NCBI GenBank assembly: GCA_011503125.2
Contig: WWBZ02000022.1
Span: 682,001 to 746,000 of the forward strand
DNA from: Botryosphaeria dothidea
Lineage: Eukaryota; Ascomycota; Dothideomycetes; Botryosphaeriales; Botryosphaeriaceae
DNA length: 64,000 bases
Direction of reading: 5' to 3'
How positions within the stretch are numbered: the first letter of the stretch is position 1; each line of letters begins with the position of its first letter. A model generated the notes under the pieces. It saw only the letters and a program-made list of their open reading frames with translations. It had not been told where the DNA came from and ran no database searches. Made by a program: the position numbers and the translations under genes. Below are positions 41,989-53,680 of the stretch, in pieces.

Positions 41989-44493
41989 TCATCGAAACGC
42001 CTGGTTCCTCTTCACAGTTAAGAAAGTCAGACTCCAGAGCTGCCTGATATTACTCTCTGTCAAAGTTGTTAGCGTGGGCCCGCCCAATTAATCTATTCAG
42101 ATATAGCTAGCGGAAGACTCACCAGTGGGGCTCTGCCCAGGCGGCGGGGGCAAAGCGCCAAGCGGCGTATACACGAAATCGTCGCCGCTGTACACCCAAC
42201 TCCAGACCTCGCTGCTCAAATACGCGCTGTTCGCATCGATCAGATCCCATAGATGGTTATACGCCCGGAGCACCTTTGGATGGACGGCCATATCTGAGCA
42301 GAAGTCAGGCACGTGGGCGGTCGAGGTACAGCGGTCGAGTTGGCGTTCGAGGCCAGCAGCGAGCATGGAGAGCTGCCAGCTCCAGACGACGGTGCCATGG
42401 TAGGCATTGTTGGTGAAGTTGGCTGCGTATCTGGAAGAGTTGTCAGTTCCTGAATTCTCGATTCTCTACTGAGCATATCCTTACACGGGATCACCTCCAT
42501 ATGCTGGGTTTGCTACAAACACACCAATCGATGTAGAAAGACCGAGAGGGAAAGGCCGGATGATGTTGTCAGCAGTCTGGTCCAGGAACGCAGTCAGTTG
42601 AGTCTGATTAGTAGAGTTGAGCAGAAAAAGTCTGAAGCAGTCATCCGTATTCATCACCCTGACAATGCGCTGGGCGTTATTTCCATCGAGAGCCAAGCCA
42701 TGGAAGCGAACGTTCGAGGTAATGTTGTCCACGCTTGCGGAGCCGGCAAACCCGGATTCATCAACGTATGACTGAACCAGGGTTTGAGCTTCTTCGGCTG
42801 CAATATCTACCTTTATGAGGATCAGCATTTTTCGCGTCGGATATCACTAAGAGGAGAACGGACCTCGAAGAAATGAAGTGTGTTGTCTTCCCAGACCTGC
42901 GCATACTGGCTTGCGGTATCCATCCAATCGATCTTGGTCGGAAAGAACCCTTCTGCAGAGAGCGCTGAAATAGCTCTCAGTGCAGCAGGAACCAGCGCAG
43001 TGTTGACATCGTACGGGATACGTCCGCCGCCGATGCCGTAGGTGCTATCACGCCACTGCCCGACAACCTGTCCATCCTTCAAATGAATCAGATTTTCCTT
43101 CACTTGACCACCCTGTATGGCGAAGGCAGCGGTGATATTCATGATCTTTTCTGCACTAATAAGAGCAAGCGCTTCGTAATCAAGCCCTGCGTTGGCTGGA
43201 TCCACTGTTGCTTGAGTAGCGAAAAATGCGTCCTTCCGTTCGCGGCCAACGGCGCTCCGTACGAAGTACTCATGCATGGCAATTGGAAGGAGGAAGTCCG
43301 TATCAATCATCTTGTAGTCATACTGAGGAGCCGTATTGTAAATGTCTTGCTGCAGATTCAAATAGGTGGCGTAGTCACCGATGGTCTCCTCATGGCAAAC
43401 ACTTCCGTCAGTGCGGTTGATGCGCTCTAGGACTGCACTTATGACAGCCTCAATAGCACTGCCTTCGCCCTCGCTCAAAATCGGCTGAAGGAGAAGGAAG
43501 GAGATCATGCTGTCCCTTCCAAAGTAGGTCAAGAATCGCCATGCGCCGGCAAGCAGCTTGTCAGTATAGGAGAGGAAAGCTAAAGAATCCAATTGCTCAG
43601 AATTCTGGGCGATGAGAGACTGAGACGCGTTGTTGAGCACCTGCTGAGGGCTGAGTTGATCCAATTGCGGATAGTTGAAGGAAGCGGTGAAAGAATAATT
43701 CCCTGGTTTGAAGCGAAGGGTTGCATTGTCAATGGTAATGAAACCACCTGCAGTCGCCTGGCTGGGAGTAAAGGTGAGACTAGTAGTCGTCACGTTGTCA
43801 AGCCACAACCTGCTGATGGAGACGCCACCGGCGCCGTCGTCTGTGATCTTGTTGGCATCTTGAATGGTTGGCACCAGGATGCTGGGCCCTTCAGTGAAGT
43901 CGCGGATAGTCCGTATGCTTCCAAGGATAGCGGTTTCTAGGACGGCGGAATCGTTCAATGATATGATGCCGGCGATGCCAACTTGAGGATTGCTCCCGTT
44001 TGTAGCAGGTTGGTAGAAAGGTCCGAGGGTTCGTTGCTGGTCTGTCAGATTTTGCAAAGCTATAGCGAGGGAGCCGTTTGCGCCATCGGGCGAAGAGAAG
44101 AATACAACCGCACCGCTGTTACCAGCTGGCCATGCGACCTGGCAGACAGTCAATTGATGCGTACACAGATGGGATTGGGGCTTGGACCAGTAAACGGGGA
44201 CCAATGACGGTCAGATTGCTGTCAGGAAGAGGGCTTGTCACGACAACCTGGGTACTAGCGTTGCAGTCGGAGTAGAAATAGTTCTCGTAGGGCGGATCAC
44301 TCAGTTGAAGATATGTAGCATTGGTGGAGCAATGGTTGGGTGGAGATTGTGCGGCTATGGGCGGGATGTGTGTATATAGAGCGAGGGCATGCAGACAGAA
44401 GTAGATGAGTGGCAGCATTGTGAAAGTATACAAGAGCACAAATAGGAGAGACTGAGGCGTCCATCGAGGACGAAAAGGCCGAATGGACTTCAT
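41989..44493 (-). CDS. membrane-anchored six-hairpin glycosidase-like protein
   Basis: Five exons, minus strand: 44493-44188, 44138-42864, 42810-42485, 42430-42123, 42056-41989, giving 760 residues. The N-terminus is a signal anchor (about residues 15-45, LLFVLLYTFTMLPLIYFCLHALAL), so the bulk is lumenal or extracellular; about ten N-glycosylation sites agree. An N-terminal beta domain leads into an alpha-rich catalytic part with LTYFGRDSMISFLLLQPIL, SVCHEETIGDY, YKMIDTDFLLPIAMHEYF, WRDSTYGIGGGRIPYDVNTALVPAALRAI and a terminal TNNAYHGTVVWSWQLSMLAAGLERQL. These features suit an (alpha/alpha)6 glycosidase related to the debranching-enzyme C-terminal domain. The exact substrate is unknown. Introns 1 and 2 have unusual GTCC donors (44187 and 42863), but the frame demands both. 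It is divergent from the DUF1772 gene, 482 bases apart. Confidence 0.82.
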
Positions 44494-44975
44494 GGCTTCT
44501 GCGCTGGCGAAGGCACGTGCTTGGCATGACAGAAGTGGTCGTGGCGGACCACGTCATTGGCGCCAGACAGGCACGAGCGCAAGGCGGTAGAGGTGATACA
44601 GAGCGGGGTTGAGGGTGGGCGCAGCCTGGCGGGCTTGGAGTGGAAGAGGAATAGTTTGCAGTCTGGGGAAGCTGCGGGGGAGCTGATCGAAAAGGCGCCC
44701 AAAGGCCCGAGCGGAGCGGCAGCGGATCGCCCTCGGCGTCGTTCCGTCATCTTTTGACTTTCGCGAACAGAGGGATCCACCAGCTTCTTGGAGTGCTCTC
44801 AACATCCAGCGTCGAAGATGGGGAGGCAATGCGGCCCGGTGCTGGCCGGCGCAAGGCGGGAAAAGGCCCGGTGATTCCCGATGCGAGGAAGCGTGGTCGC
44901 ATCTGGTGATCGCGTCTCCGCATCTTCAACCCACCTCACTTCACCCGCAGCTTGAGTATCGCTACAGCGCTCAAC
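44494..44975. other. divergent promoter region
   Basis: 482 bases shared by the glycosidase (minus) and DUF1772 (plus) genes. No gene and no clear TATA box seen. Confidence 0.5.
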
Positions 44976-45685
44976 ATGACGCCTCCGGTTCCAGCCTTCC
45001 TCGAGCCTGTCCCGGTCACCGTCCGCCTTGCCCAGGCCTTGGGTATCACCGCCTCTGCCTTCCTGTGCGGTACGTGCGAACACGCGACCCCGCCGTCAAC
45101 CTGTACGCGCATGTTTCGAAGCAGCTTGCTTATATCGCGATCCTCGCTCCAGGCCAAACTGCCGCTGCCTCGTTCCAGCTAACCCCTAGTCTGCTCGAGG
45201 CACCCGCCCCGTTGCTCGCCCGGCAATGGGCGAAGGCCCGTAAAATCGGCATGCAGGTCTCCCTGCCCTCCGTCGCCGGTTCAGTAGCTCTATTCAGTTG
45301 GCTAGCTTCACGAGGTACGCCATCCACCTCTGTACTCACACTCTACAATTCCGCAGAGCTGACGCTCCCAACAGAAGCTCCAGACAGCATTCCGCGCAAG
45401 CTATACACCGCCGCCGCCCTGCTCTACTTCGCCAAGATCCCCTATTCTTACATCTTCCTCCACCCTACCGACGTGGCTCTCAAAGCCAAAGCCGAATCCT
45501 TCGCAAACACGAGCATCACCGATACCGCTGCCGAAGTTGGTATTGCGAAGGAGGAGACAACCCACGTCCTGGTTGATAAGTGGGCCACAATCAACCTTGG
45601 CCGTGCCGTTCTTGGTTTCGCCGGTGCTGCCTGCAGTGTCTGGGCCACACTTGGAAGAGTTGATGTTATCAGGTATAGGCTCTAA
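44976..45685 (+). CDS. DUF1772 (anthrone-oxygenase-like) membrane protein
   Basis: Exon 1 is 44976-45069 and the coding sequence resumes at 45153, with an 83-base intron (GTACGT/CTCCAG) inside the FLCGQTAAASFQ signature. A second possible intron at 45315-45356 is only 42 bases, divisible by three and stop-free. The product is therefore 208 residues if it is retained or 194 if removed. Visible features are an N-terminal membrane helix with the GQTAAASF motif, LLEAPAPLLARQW, three further hydrophobic segments (SVAGSVALFSWLA, LYTAAALLYFAKIPYSYIFL, and a C-terminal one), and the family end VDKWATINLGRAVLGFAGAACSVW. Some DUF1772 proteins oxidise anthrones to anthraquinones in polyketide pathways; most are uncharacterised. 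No polyketide synthase lies in this window, so a metabolic link is not supported here. Confidence 0.82.
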
Positions 45686-46246
45686 TCTGGCATATCATGG
45701 CGACAGACCGCGTGCGGCTGCCAAGATTGGAGATTATAGGATAAGACTGCGATTTCATGCATCCAGCTGAACGTTTGACCCCACGGAACCCCATCACCAT
45801 GAGCATTCATTGCGGTGAACCTTCCTTTTTGTTCTATCATTTATCCACCCTGGATCCCATCTGATCTGGACCTGTACTATCCAGGCGTAGTCCTCTTTGT
45901 TTGTATGTGTTGTATGATTCCCCGAAGCTATAATGTAGTTCTTGTTTCTGTGAAACATGCTTTCAGCTTATTAGAATAGATCTGTGAACGGTGACAAAAC
46001 AAGCCACTCCTGCATCCGAGATCGAAGTACTCATGCGAGGGTGAATACTTCAGGAGTAATGCCATCCGTATGGTGACGTCGTATCTTCCCCACTTGTGAT
46101 CTTGTACTAATATCTGCATATAGATTAGGCCTTTCAGCATCGTTCGCGTTCAGGAGAAATTTGTACCGGCCGGAAAATATTCAACGTTGATTTTCAAGTA
46201 CTATTTACAAGAGAAGTATCTACAAGAAAGAAGAAAGCGATTACAT
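45686..46246. other. intergenic region, convergent 3' flanks
   Basis: 3' UTRs of the DUF1772 and decarboxylase genes. AT-rich, nothing else seen. Confidence 0.55.
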
Positions 46247-47314
46247 TCAAGCCTTGACAGGGGCGTTAGCGTCGTGGTAGTCGGTCAGGCGGAGCAGCTT
46301 CTGGGCGTTGCCGCGGCCGATCTTCTCGTAGTTCTCGATGCCGCCGCAGGCCTCGATGACCTCCTTGGCCTTGCCGTCCCACCAGGCGGAGCAGTTCTCG
46401 ATGGTCTCGTAGGGGTAGTCGACGGAGAAGAGGATGCGCTCGGCGCCGATCTCGCGGACGACGTACTCGAGGGTGTGGGTGGAGAAGTGGCCGGAGGTGG
46501 TGACCCAGATGTTCTTCTTGAAGTAGTCGTAGATGGTCTGCTTGGCGAAGCGGTCGTACCCTTGCTCGATGGCGAGCGGGCGCTCGACGTCCTCGAGCCA
46601 GTGGTTGATGCGCCAGAAGTCGAAGGGCAGGTGCTCGCCCAGGTGGCCGACGATGATCTTGAGGTTGGGGTTGCGGTCGAAGACGCCGTTGGTGATCATG
46701 CCCATCAGGTGCAGGCTGACGGCGTTGGCGAAGGATAGCGGCGGGCCCACGAGGAACTTGCGCTGCGTGTACAGCTTCTCGTAGATGACGTCGGCAGGCG
46801 CGGCCGGGTGGATGTACAGCGGTACGTCGAGTTCCTGACACACCTTCCAGAAGGCGTCGTACTCTGGCGCGTCGTAAAAGAGGTACGTCTCGCCGTTAGG
46901 GCCCGAGTGCTGCCAGTTGCAGACCAGGGCGCCGTGGAAGCCGAGCTCGGTGACGCAGCGGCGGAGCTCCTGACCGGCCTGCACAGGGTCGTGCATGGAG
47001 AGACAGGCAAAAGCGCCCAGCTTCTTCGGGTGGGCCTTGACCTTCTCAGCGACCCAGTCGTTGACCTCGGTGGCCCTCCTTTCGGCCTCGGCCTTATCGG
47101 CGATGCCCTGGATGCCGGGGACGGTCAGGGAGACAATGGTGTAGCCAATGCCGTGGGCGTCAGCGAGGCGGACACGCTCGTCGTTGATGTCGGAGATCTG
47201 GCGCATGTAGCGGTCACGGTCGTTGGGGTGGATGTAGAGCTTGGCCTCACGCATCGACTTGGCCTCCATGCCAGTCATCTCGTAGGCCTCCTCGAGAGCA
47301 ATCTTTCCGAGCAT
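46247..47314 (-). CDS. 2,3-dihydroxybenzoate decarboxylase-like amidohydrolase
   Basis: Single exon of 355 residues, starting at ATG 47314 (MLGKIALEEAYEM). It belongs to the amidohydrolase-2 / ACMSD-related superfamily and follows fungal 2,3-dihydroxybenzoate decarboxylase along its length. Shared elements include the IALEEA start, DINDERVRLADAHGIGY, FGAFACLSMHDP-type, ALVCNWQ, YDAPEYDAFWKVCQELDVPLYIHP, LVGPPLSFANAVSLHLMGMITNGVFDRNP, VGHLGEHLPFDFWRINHW and SGHFST...ILFSVDYPYE. The His-pair region, the YIHP His, the GHLGEH His and the terminal Asp (SVDYP) are the metal/active-site positions. The reaction would be non-oxidative decarboxylation of a hydroxybenzoic acid, releasing catechol, in the cytosol. 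Close relatives act on other hydroxybenzoates, so substrate is inferred. Confidence 0.9.
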   Translation of the reverse strand: MLGKIALEEAYEMTGMEAKSMREAKLYIHPNDRDRYMRQISDINDERVRLADAHGIGYTIVSLTVPGIQGIADKAEAERRATEVNDWVAEKVKAHPKKLGAFACLSMHDPVQAGQELRRCVTELGFHGALVCNWQHSGPNGETYLFYDAPEYDAFWKVCQELDVPLYIHPAAPADVIYEKLYTQRKFLVGPPLSFANAVSLHLMGMITNGVFDRNPNLKIIVGHLGEHLPFDFWRINHWLEDVERPLAIEQGYDRFAKQTIYDYFKKNIWVTTSGHFSTHTLEYVVREIGAERILFSVDYPYETIENCSAWWDGKAKEVIEACGGIENYEKIGRGNAQKLLRLTDYHDANAPVKA

Positions 47315-48961
47315 TTTGGAGGTTGCTGTGGAGGGATTGAGGGTTTTGGTAGTGAAGATTCGTAGGAAGTTTGAAGAGTCTTTGGAAGGGAAGACCGATT
47401 GTTGTTTGCTGCTGATAGTGGTGGAAGCCTCGAGAGGGCTGTATTTATACGCGTCGACTACATGATAGAATCGTGATGAAGTGTTCCAAAGTTTGGTGCA
47501 TCTCGACACTTCTCGCTGTTCACTGTTCATTCGCGGGGCTCGTACGAAGTGGTTGAGGGGTTGTTTGCCTCCACTGTGGAGGAATTGACGCAGTCACGAG
47601 AGATTTCATGGTGACGCAGCCACGGGGAGAGCTCTGCGTACGGGGTCGGCCCGGAGAGTGGCTAAGCTTCGTCCTCAGTGATATCCCGGTACGGCCCGAT
47701 CTCCAGCAGGGAGGGGTGGATCGTCCAATGCGGTGTCGCTGTTCCCTCTCATGGGGCCCGTGGTCCGTTGAAAATAAGGTCATGCTCTCGAGAGAAGTCG
47801 CAACTGAGGCACTAACGATGCCAGTGCAGTGGGTCTGCGTCTAGAAACGTCCAGCTCTAGGGGGCCAAATGGTTAGTTTATTGCCTCAGAAGCGAGCTGG
47901 AACGTCATCTGGGGATCTGTGCGTATGCTTGTCGTTGCTTGGAGGGTTGTTCTGTGGAGAGGGCGTCCGTCAAAACATCTCGACATTGTCTCGACTCCCA
48001 ACCCACACGGCTCGGCCGAGGCCCCGAACGCATTGTTGCAGGCTCGCATCTTTGGATTCGCTGTTGAGGTCGGGAAATCCGACGGAGAGTTAAGGTGTCG
48101 TGATGCAAATGGCGAAGAGTGAAGAAAGTGCAGCAGCCGACAAGGCAGGACGCCATCCGAAACTCGGAGTCGCTATCCGACGGTCGGCCCACCCCCGACA
48201 CACCCGGCGATCTCTCCGCGGCACACCACCTTGTACCTTGACGTCTCTACTCTGCAAGGCAAACACGGTACTTTGCGTCAAATTGCTTACCTTGCACTCT
48301 ATTCTTGTTTTCTTCTTTGCTTTGTCTGGTTGCCTCGGCTTTCATCCAGCTTAGTGTATTGAGATATGAGGTCACCCGATCGCGCACCTAGGAAGAAGAT
48401 ACAGGCGCCCTTCCAGACTTCTGGGGGCAGAATTGGAGAGAATACTGGTGACGCAATGTATGGCAACAAGATCTCGGTGATCTCCTGCGCAGCCTCCTGG
48501 CGACAAGGCTCTCTCGTAACATGCACCTGCCCATCAATTCGGGAGTCCCGATGACCGGAATAAACTCCTGGATCGGAGGCCATTTTTGGGCTTGAGTGAA
48601 GAAAGAACAGACTGTTCCAGCGCACCCATACAGGCGATCAGGAACCTCGGCCGAGCCTGATCACCACAGCATTTGTGGCTGACCAAGTTTCAACCTTATT
48701 TCTTACAGCTCAGGCGGGAAATCCTCCGAATACTCCCGCTCTACCTCCCTTTTCACAGGATTATATCAAGGATCTGGCTCGCGCTGATCGCATATCACTA
48801 ATGGCTGGGCAGCAGCACCAAAACTTTATTCCCGACACCAATGCACGCCCTAGCGCGATACTGTCAGACTCATGCGGCATATAATTCAAGAGCAGGAACA
48901 TGCCGAACTGCACGATTCCTCTAACCTACAAGCTCCTAACTCGACCCTCCCCGCCTTAGTC
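47315..48961. other. intergenic region upstream of the decarboxylase
   Basis: About 1.6 kb holding the decarboxylase promoter and the 3' flank of the acetylesterase gene. Short frames only; no gene recognised. Confidence 0.5.
47442..47449 (-). promoter_or_regulatory. TATA box of the decarboxylase gene
   Basis: TATAAATA on the minus strand 128 bases upstream of the ATG at 47314. An upstream frame extension without stop exists but lies over this promoter, supporting the chosen start. Confidence 0.6.
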
Positions 48962-49956
48962 CTACAGACACACTCCAGGAATCTCCTCCGTCGCATTCAC
49001 GACGTACTGCGCCAACACGCTCCCACCGCACTTCAATCCCTTCACAAACGCCTTCGCCGCCACGTCCGCGCCCTCCGGCTGCGTATGCGTGTGATCCATC
49101 AGGAAGAACCCATCCACCACCTCCTTCCCCAACCTCTCAAAAATATCCGCCTCGTACTGCCCGTGATTCACAAACGCAGCCGCCGGCCCGACCTCGCCCT
49201 CCAGCACGCCCGCCACGTTCTCCGCATACCCGACGAAAACCGGCGGCACGTAGCTGAAGTTCCCGCTCTCCCACGGGTTCGTCGGCGTCATCGTGCTCAC
49301 CACGACGCTCGCCCCCTTCGCCAGGAAGCTGCGCGCAGCCTTCAGCAAGTACCAATTGTACGTGTGCACGACGACATCCGTGCCGTTGTAAACGGAAGCG
49401 CACGTCTCGTCGCCCTGGCCGGGGCAGGCGGGCCGGCCGTTGTCGGTGTAGTTGGGCGACCCGAGGCTGCTGCCGCCGCCGTCGTTGTGGCCGAACTCGA
49501 TGACGACGAAGTCGCCGGGCGCGAGCGACGCTTCGATGGACGCGAAGCGCCCTTGGTCGGTGAAGGAGCGCGCGCTGCGGCCGGCGAAGGCGCGGTTGAT
49601 GACGGGGAGGGAGAGCGAGTATTGGAGGTAGTGGCCCCATCCTATGCGGACTTGCCGGTTAGTGTGTATATTTCTTTTTGAGTCGATATTTCTTTTTTTC
49701 TGCGTTTCTTTTGCTTTTCTTTATCTCTTACTTTTCGAAGAGAGGAAGACTGGAAAAAGAGAGGGTAAGGGTATATACCTTCAGTGCCGTTCTTACCTCC
49801 CTGCTCCGCCGTCGTCGAGTCGCCGGCCAGGTAGACAGTCGGCGTGGTGCCATTTTGCCTGCGCATTGCATGCCCACCAGCCGCATCATTGGACGTAGGT
49901 GCTGCTGCCACAAATGCAGCCAAGCCGAGCGAGCATGCGGCTGAAGTAAGCTTCAT
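48962..49956 (-). CDS. rhamnogalacturonan acetylesterase (CE12, SGNH hydrolase)
   Basis: Removes acetyl groups from the rhamnogalacturonan backbone of pectin outside the cell. Two exons, 49956-49779 and 49641-48962, give 285 residues. The 137-base intron is long for this window. Residues 1-19 form a signal peptide (ending AAA before PTSND). The SGNH blocks are all present: block I YLAGDSTTA with Ser47, block II around FAGRSARSF with Gly, block III IEFGHNDGG with Asn, and block V DHTH with Asp242 and His245. Length and order fit fungal CE12 enzymes. Several Asn-x-Ser/Thr sites and Cys pairs fit secretion. With the GH16 enzyme, six-hairpin glycosidase and secreted protease, it points to a plant-wall-degrading lifestyle. 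Confidence 0.93.
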
Positions 49957-50697
49957 GGTTGCCAGAAATCCAGTTGGCTGCGGCGCGACGCCTTGGCGGT
50001 GGGAATATGCGTGAATCCGACAAGGCCTTCATCAGATCTCAGATACAACGTGCCGCACGCCATTATAAGGTTCATTATTTGCAGGCGCTTCGGGAGAGTA
50101 ATGACGCGCATCTCGCACCCATCTTGCCCGAGAGCAAAAGGCGGCGACAGTGATGCGAGCAGAGACGCGACTCGCGGCGACTGTCCACCAATGAGCTGTT
50201 TGCTTGGCTGTTTAAGCCGTTCCGGGTACGTGGAGGAAATTTCGAAGATGCGATGCCACGTGAGAGACGATAATTGTGCTAGTTTATCCAACCAACCGGG
50301 TGTTTGGATACGAGGAGAAAGGCCAGATTGCGGGGTGGGTGCGGGGAACCGAAGACGCAGACGGCCATGGACTAGAACCCCTAGTCGCCAAAACCTCCCT
50401 TCAAAAACAAATTTGTGAAGGATTTGGCGCTTCCGCTATTTGATATTTTGGAAAGCCTTGATTAACCGCAAGTGGTAAGTCTCACAATAGGTACGACGCG
50501 AGAAGGAACAAAGTGGCGTAGAAGCATTTGTGGCTTGGCTGGAGAATTCCAAGCCTCCAGGGGTGAACATTTCGACGTAACTCATACATACATGCATCTG
50601 CCTACCACGTATCGCGGTTACTGGCAGATTCTTATCCTATAATTATCCCAACTGCATCCATTCTGAGGTTCCGCAATAAAATCGTCAAGCCAGGACT
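49957..50697. other. intergenic region upstream of the acetylesterase
   Basis: Acetylesterase promoter and MFS gene 3' flank. No gene recognised. Confidence 0.5.
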
Positions 50698-52471
50698 CTA
50701 AATAAGGTATCTGAAGCCCTTTCTTTGGTTCGGGTTCTCTGCATCATCATCCACTGTGCCCTCAAGAATATCCAACTTCTTGTTCTCGTGCCTCAGCCAG
50801 AAACGTAGGAAAATGGACGAAACAGCGCCGAGGCCGCAGAAAGCTGCCAGTGTGATCCCTGCACGAGCGTAACGCGGCTTGTCGGAGTCCGGGTAAAGGT
50901 ATGACGTGAACAGATGAGTCGAGTTGCCCATGATGTTGACCATGGCAAGTGCAGCGGCACGCTTTGATCTGGGGCGCGGGATCTGGTTTTGATGTCAGCC
51001 AACGTACTCTCAGCGACGAACAGGGATGCAGGTTTCTCACAGTTGCTGATACCCACGAGTACGTGACGTTGAAGGCGGAGTATACACCAAGGGTCATCAA
51101 GAACATGGCGACGTATCGTCCGGCAGTGGCTGTGATGGTGATGCAAAGGATATTGCCAATCATGCTGATGCACATAGGGATGGCGACATGGAAAGCACGT
51201 TCGTCGGTTTTACCGGCATGAAGCGAGTTACCGATAGACCCAAAGAAGGCGAACGCATACGGTGGTGCGGTCAAGAGCAAAGTAACAACTTTGTTGTAGC
51301 CTAGAGTCTTGACGATCGAGGGGAAGAAGTAGGTCTGTCAAATACTGTCAGAAAGCGCGACCAGAGCAAGCAGGTTCAAATTTACGTAGGCCATTCCAGT
51401 GTTCAGAGAGAATTGGATCAAGATGAGCATGTAGACCTTAGGATCCTGGAGCGCCTGAAGACCACCATACCAGACGGACTTTCCGTCTTCTCCGTCATCC
51501 TTGCCAGCAACTTCAGTTGACAAGCGCCAGATGGCATATTCTCTCTCTTCCTCGCTGAGCCACTTGACGTCTAGGACATGTTAGTAAGGGACAGATTCAT
51601 TTCGCGGACTGAGAATACCTTTGGGGTAGTTGGGCAACAAAAGAGCCGCCACAAAGGCAAAAGCAATGGTGAAGCAGCCTTCAAGAATGAATAGCCAGCG
51701 CCAGGAGTGGATGCCAGCAGCATCGTTCATCCCACCAAGCACACCTGCAGCGATGAGGCCACCAAAGCAGTTGGAGATTGTGTTTCCGGAGTAGAGGATG
51801 GCGATTCTGAGCGGAAGCTCGTCCTTCTGATACCACGATGAGAGCATTAACAGAGCACCGGGGCTATAATGAAGTCAGTATTCATACAAGCCAACCTCTC
51901 CGCATTTCAGGGCATGACTTACAAAAATGGAGCCTCTGCAAATCCTAGGAAGAATCGAATGGCCAAAGCTGATCCGAAGTTGTGAGCGGCCGCCATGCAA
52001 GTTGAAATAGCACCCCAGCAGAGGGCAGCGGCTGAAAGGTATAGTCCAGGACGAGGGAAGTTGGAGAGGATAACGTTGCTAGGGAATTGGAACAAGAGGT
52101 AGCCGACGTACATGATCATCAAGCACGTGTTGTACTGATGATCCGATAGTTTCAAGTCATCCTCGAGGCCACCCAGACGAGCGTTTGTGAAGTTGTTGCG
52201 ATCCAAGATACTAAAGGTTTCGTCAGTATCAATCAAGTTGGGGCTTGGAAGAAATGAGCACGTACTTGAGCAGAAAGAGAACAATCAACATGGGCATCAC
52301 TCTGTAATCGACTTTCCTCAACAACCGTTTCTTCAACTCGGCAACCTCCTCATCAGTCTTCCCCCGGAAGTTTTGATGGCCAACGAAGTCCTTCTGCTGG
52401 TCGGAACCAGAGTCCTTGAGGTCGTCAATCATGGTGGCCTCGACCGTGTTTGCGGTTTTCTTGTCGGCCAT
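50698..52471 (-). CDS. MFS transporter, allantoate/nicotinate permease type (ACS family)
   Basis: Anion:cation symporter of the plasma membrane, 500 residues with 12 predicted membrane segments. Six exons, minus strand: 52471-52266, 52210-51923, 51863-51619, 51570-51386, 51334-51041, 50982-50698. All junctions keep frame and have standard GT/AG ends (introns 51-59 bases). Family marks are KVDYRVMPMLIVLFLL in TM1, ILDRNNFTNAR just after it, YLLFQFPSNVIL, the RFFLGFAEAPFFPG loop, WYQKDELPLRIAILYSGNTIS, WRWLFILEG, and a central loop with DVKWLSEEEREYAIWRL. The C-terminal half contains PRSKRAAALAMVNIMGNSTHLFTSYLYP. Likely substrates are organic anions such as allantoate, nicotinate, pantothenate or related carboxylates; the sequence does not decide which. 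The N-terminal tail is cytosolic and acidic. Confidence 0.93.
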
Positions 52472-53622
52472 GGCTGTTGATGGGACGGCTGGTTGATGAG
52501 GATATAAGGAGGCGTGACGACTCTGGACTTCGCTTGAACGGGACTCCAACAATCCAGCTGCAGGTTGCTGGCAGATGGAGCGGGCGTGTTCATGCACAAC
52601 ACAGATATGTTATAGGCTTCGTGCAGCGACTATTCCGACTCTCCGCCCAGGCGGAATGCCATCAAGGCGCGTGGCTGTCCTGATGGGGTGAGGAAACCGT
52701 CGAAGCTCGAAAGCAAGAGTGGCTAGCACTCACGTCCGGTAACACGCTACCCCAGATTCCCTTGGCACCGGCACTCTGGACGAATCAACAGTGTGGGCAA
52801 ATGCGGAGAAAGCCGGATTCGGTGCCGCACCGGATTACAAGCCGCTCCCGCCAGAGCGCACCTTTTTCCGCCATTGGCTTTTCCGCCCGCGGAGGCAGGC
52901 TGAGCGGACAAAGGAGGGCATCTGTCTGGTCAAGGCGGCCATTTCGTGAGGCAGACAGTACGCAGTACGAGAGAGCAAGAGCCAGGTTGACACAATGAAG
53001 AAAGGGATGCGGGAAAGTGAATTTGAAATGAGAATATCCGAACCACAACGGGTGAAACACGCGGCGAAACAGCAGACTTCAAGGGTGGCACAGAGGCGCG
53101 GGCGGAAACAAAGTTTGACAGGCGCTCGCGTGGTATCTTGTGCAACGATTATGCTTATCCGCGCGCTGTGATTGAAATTGGGCGGCGGGACAGAGGGCTG
53201 AAGGCTGATGAGATCCGGGGAACAGGGTGGTCCCCGCAGTTGCAGGGAAGGCGGCCAAGTGCTGGGTGAGGCAAAGCAGACGGCGGGCCAAAAGGCGTGC
53301 GGGGTCTCCACACCACAGAGAATGTGGAAATCCGACGTGCCAAGATCGGGAAAAGGCAGAGGGCGGGCGGGACCGTTCAGGCGGATCGGCGGTGGAGGGT
53401 GGGTGGAGTTGGTGCGTCGAGGCTGGCAAGCGCGCTGGGCTGGGGAGTGCAACCTCGCGGGCAGACGGTTACGTGCAGGGCAGGCAGGGCGGAGGGTTGG
53501 GCGCCAGGGGGTGGCGGGCCTGAGTACTTAAGCAAGGTCGGCGCCCGGCTCGCCGTTCCCGCCGCGCAGGTTACCACAGTTTGTGACAGGAGCCCTCTCA
53601 GCCAGAAGACGCCTTCCCGTTT

Positions 53623-53680
53623 GCCGTCGCCGTCGCCGTCGCCTTCCGCCTGCCATCCGCCTGCCATCCGCATGCCATCC
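53623..53680. repeat. short tandem repeats (hexamer and decamer-like units)
   Basis: Three GCCGTC units (53623-53640) are followed by three related units built on TGCCATCCGC (53651-53680). The composition makes it prone to slippage. No gene overlaps it. Confidence 0.7.

Noticed and set aside
44906..45152. Reading the DUF1772 gene as one unspliced frame from about 44906
   Set aside because: It has no suitable ATG and lacks the N-terminal FLCGQTAAASF signature, which appears only when the 45070-45152 intron is removed.
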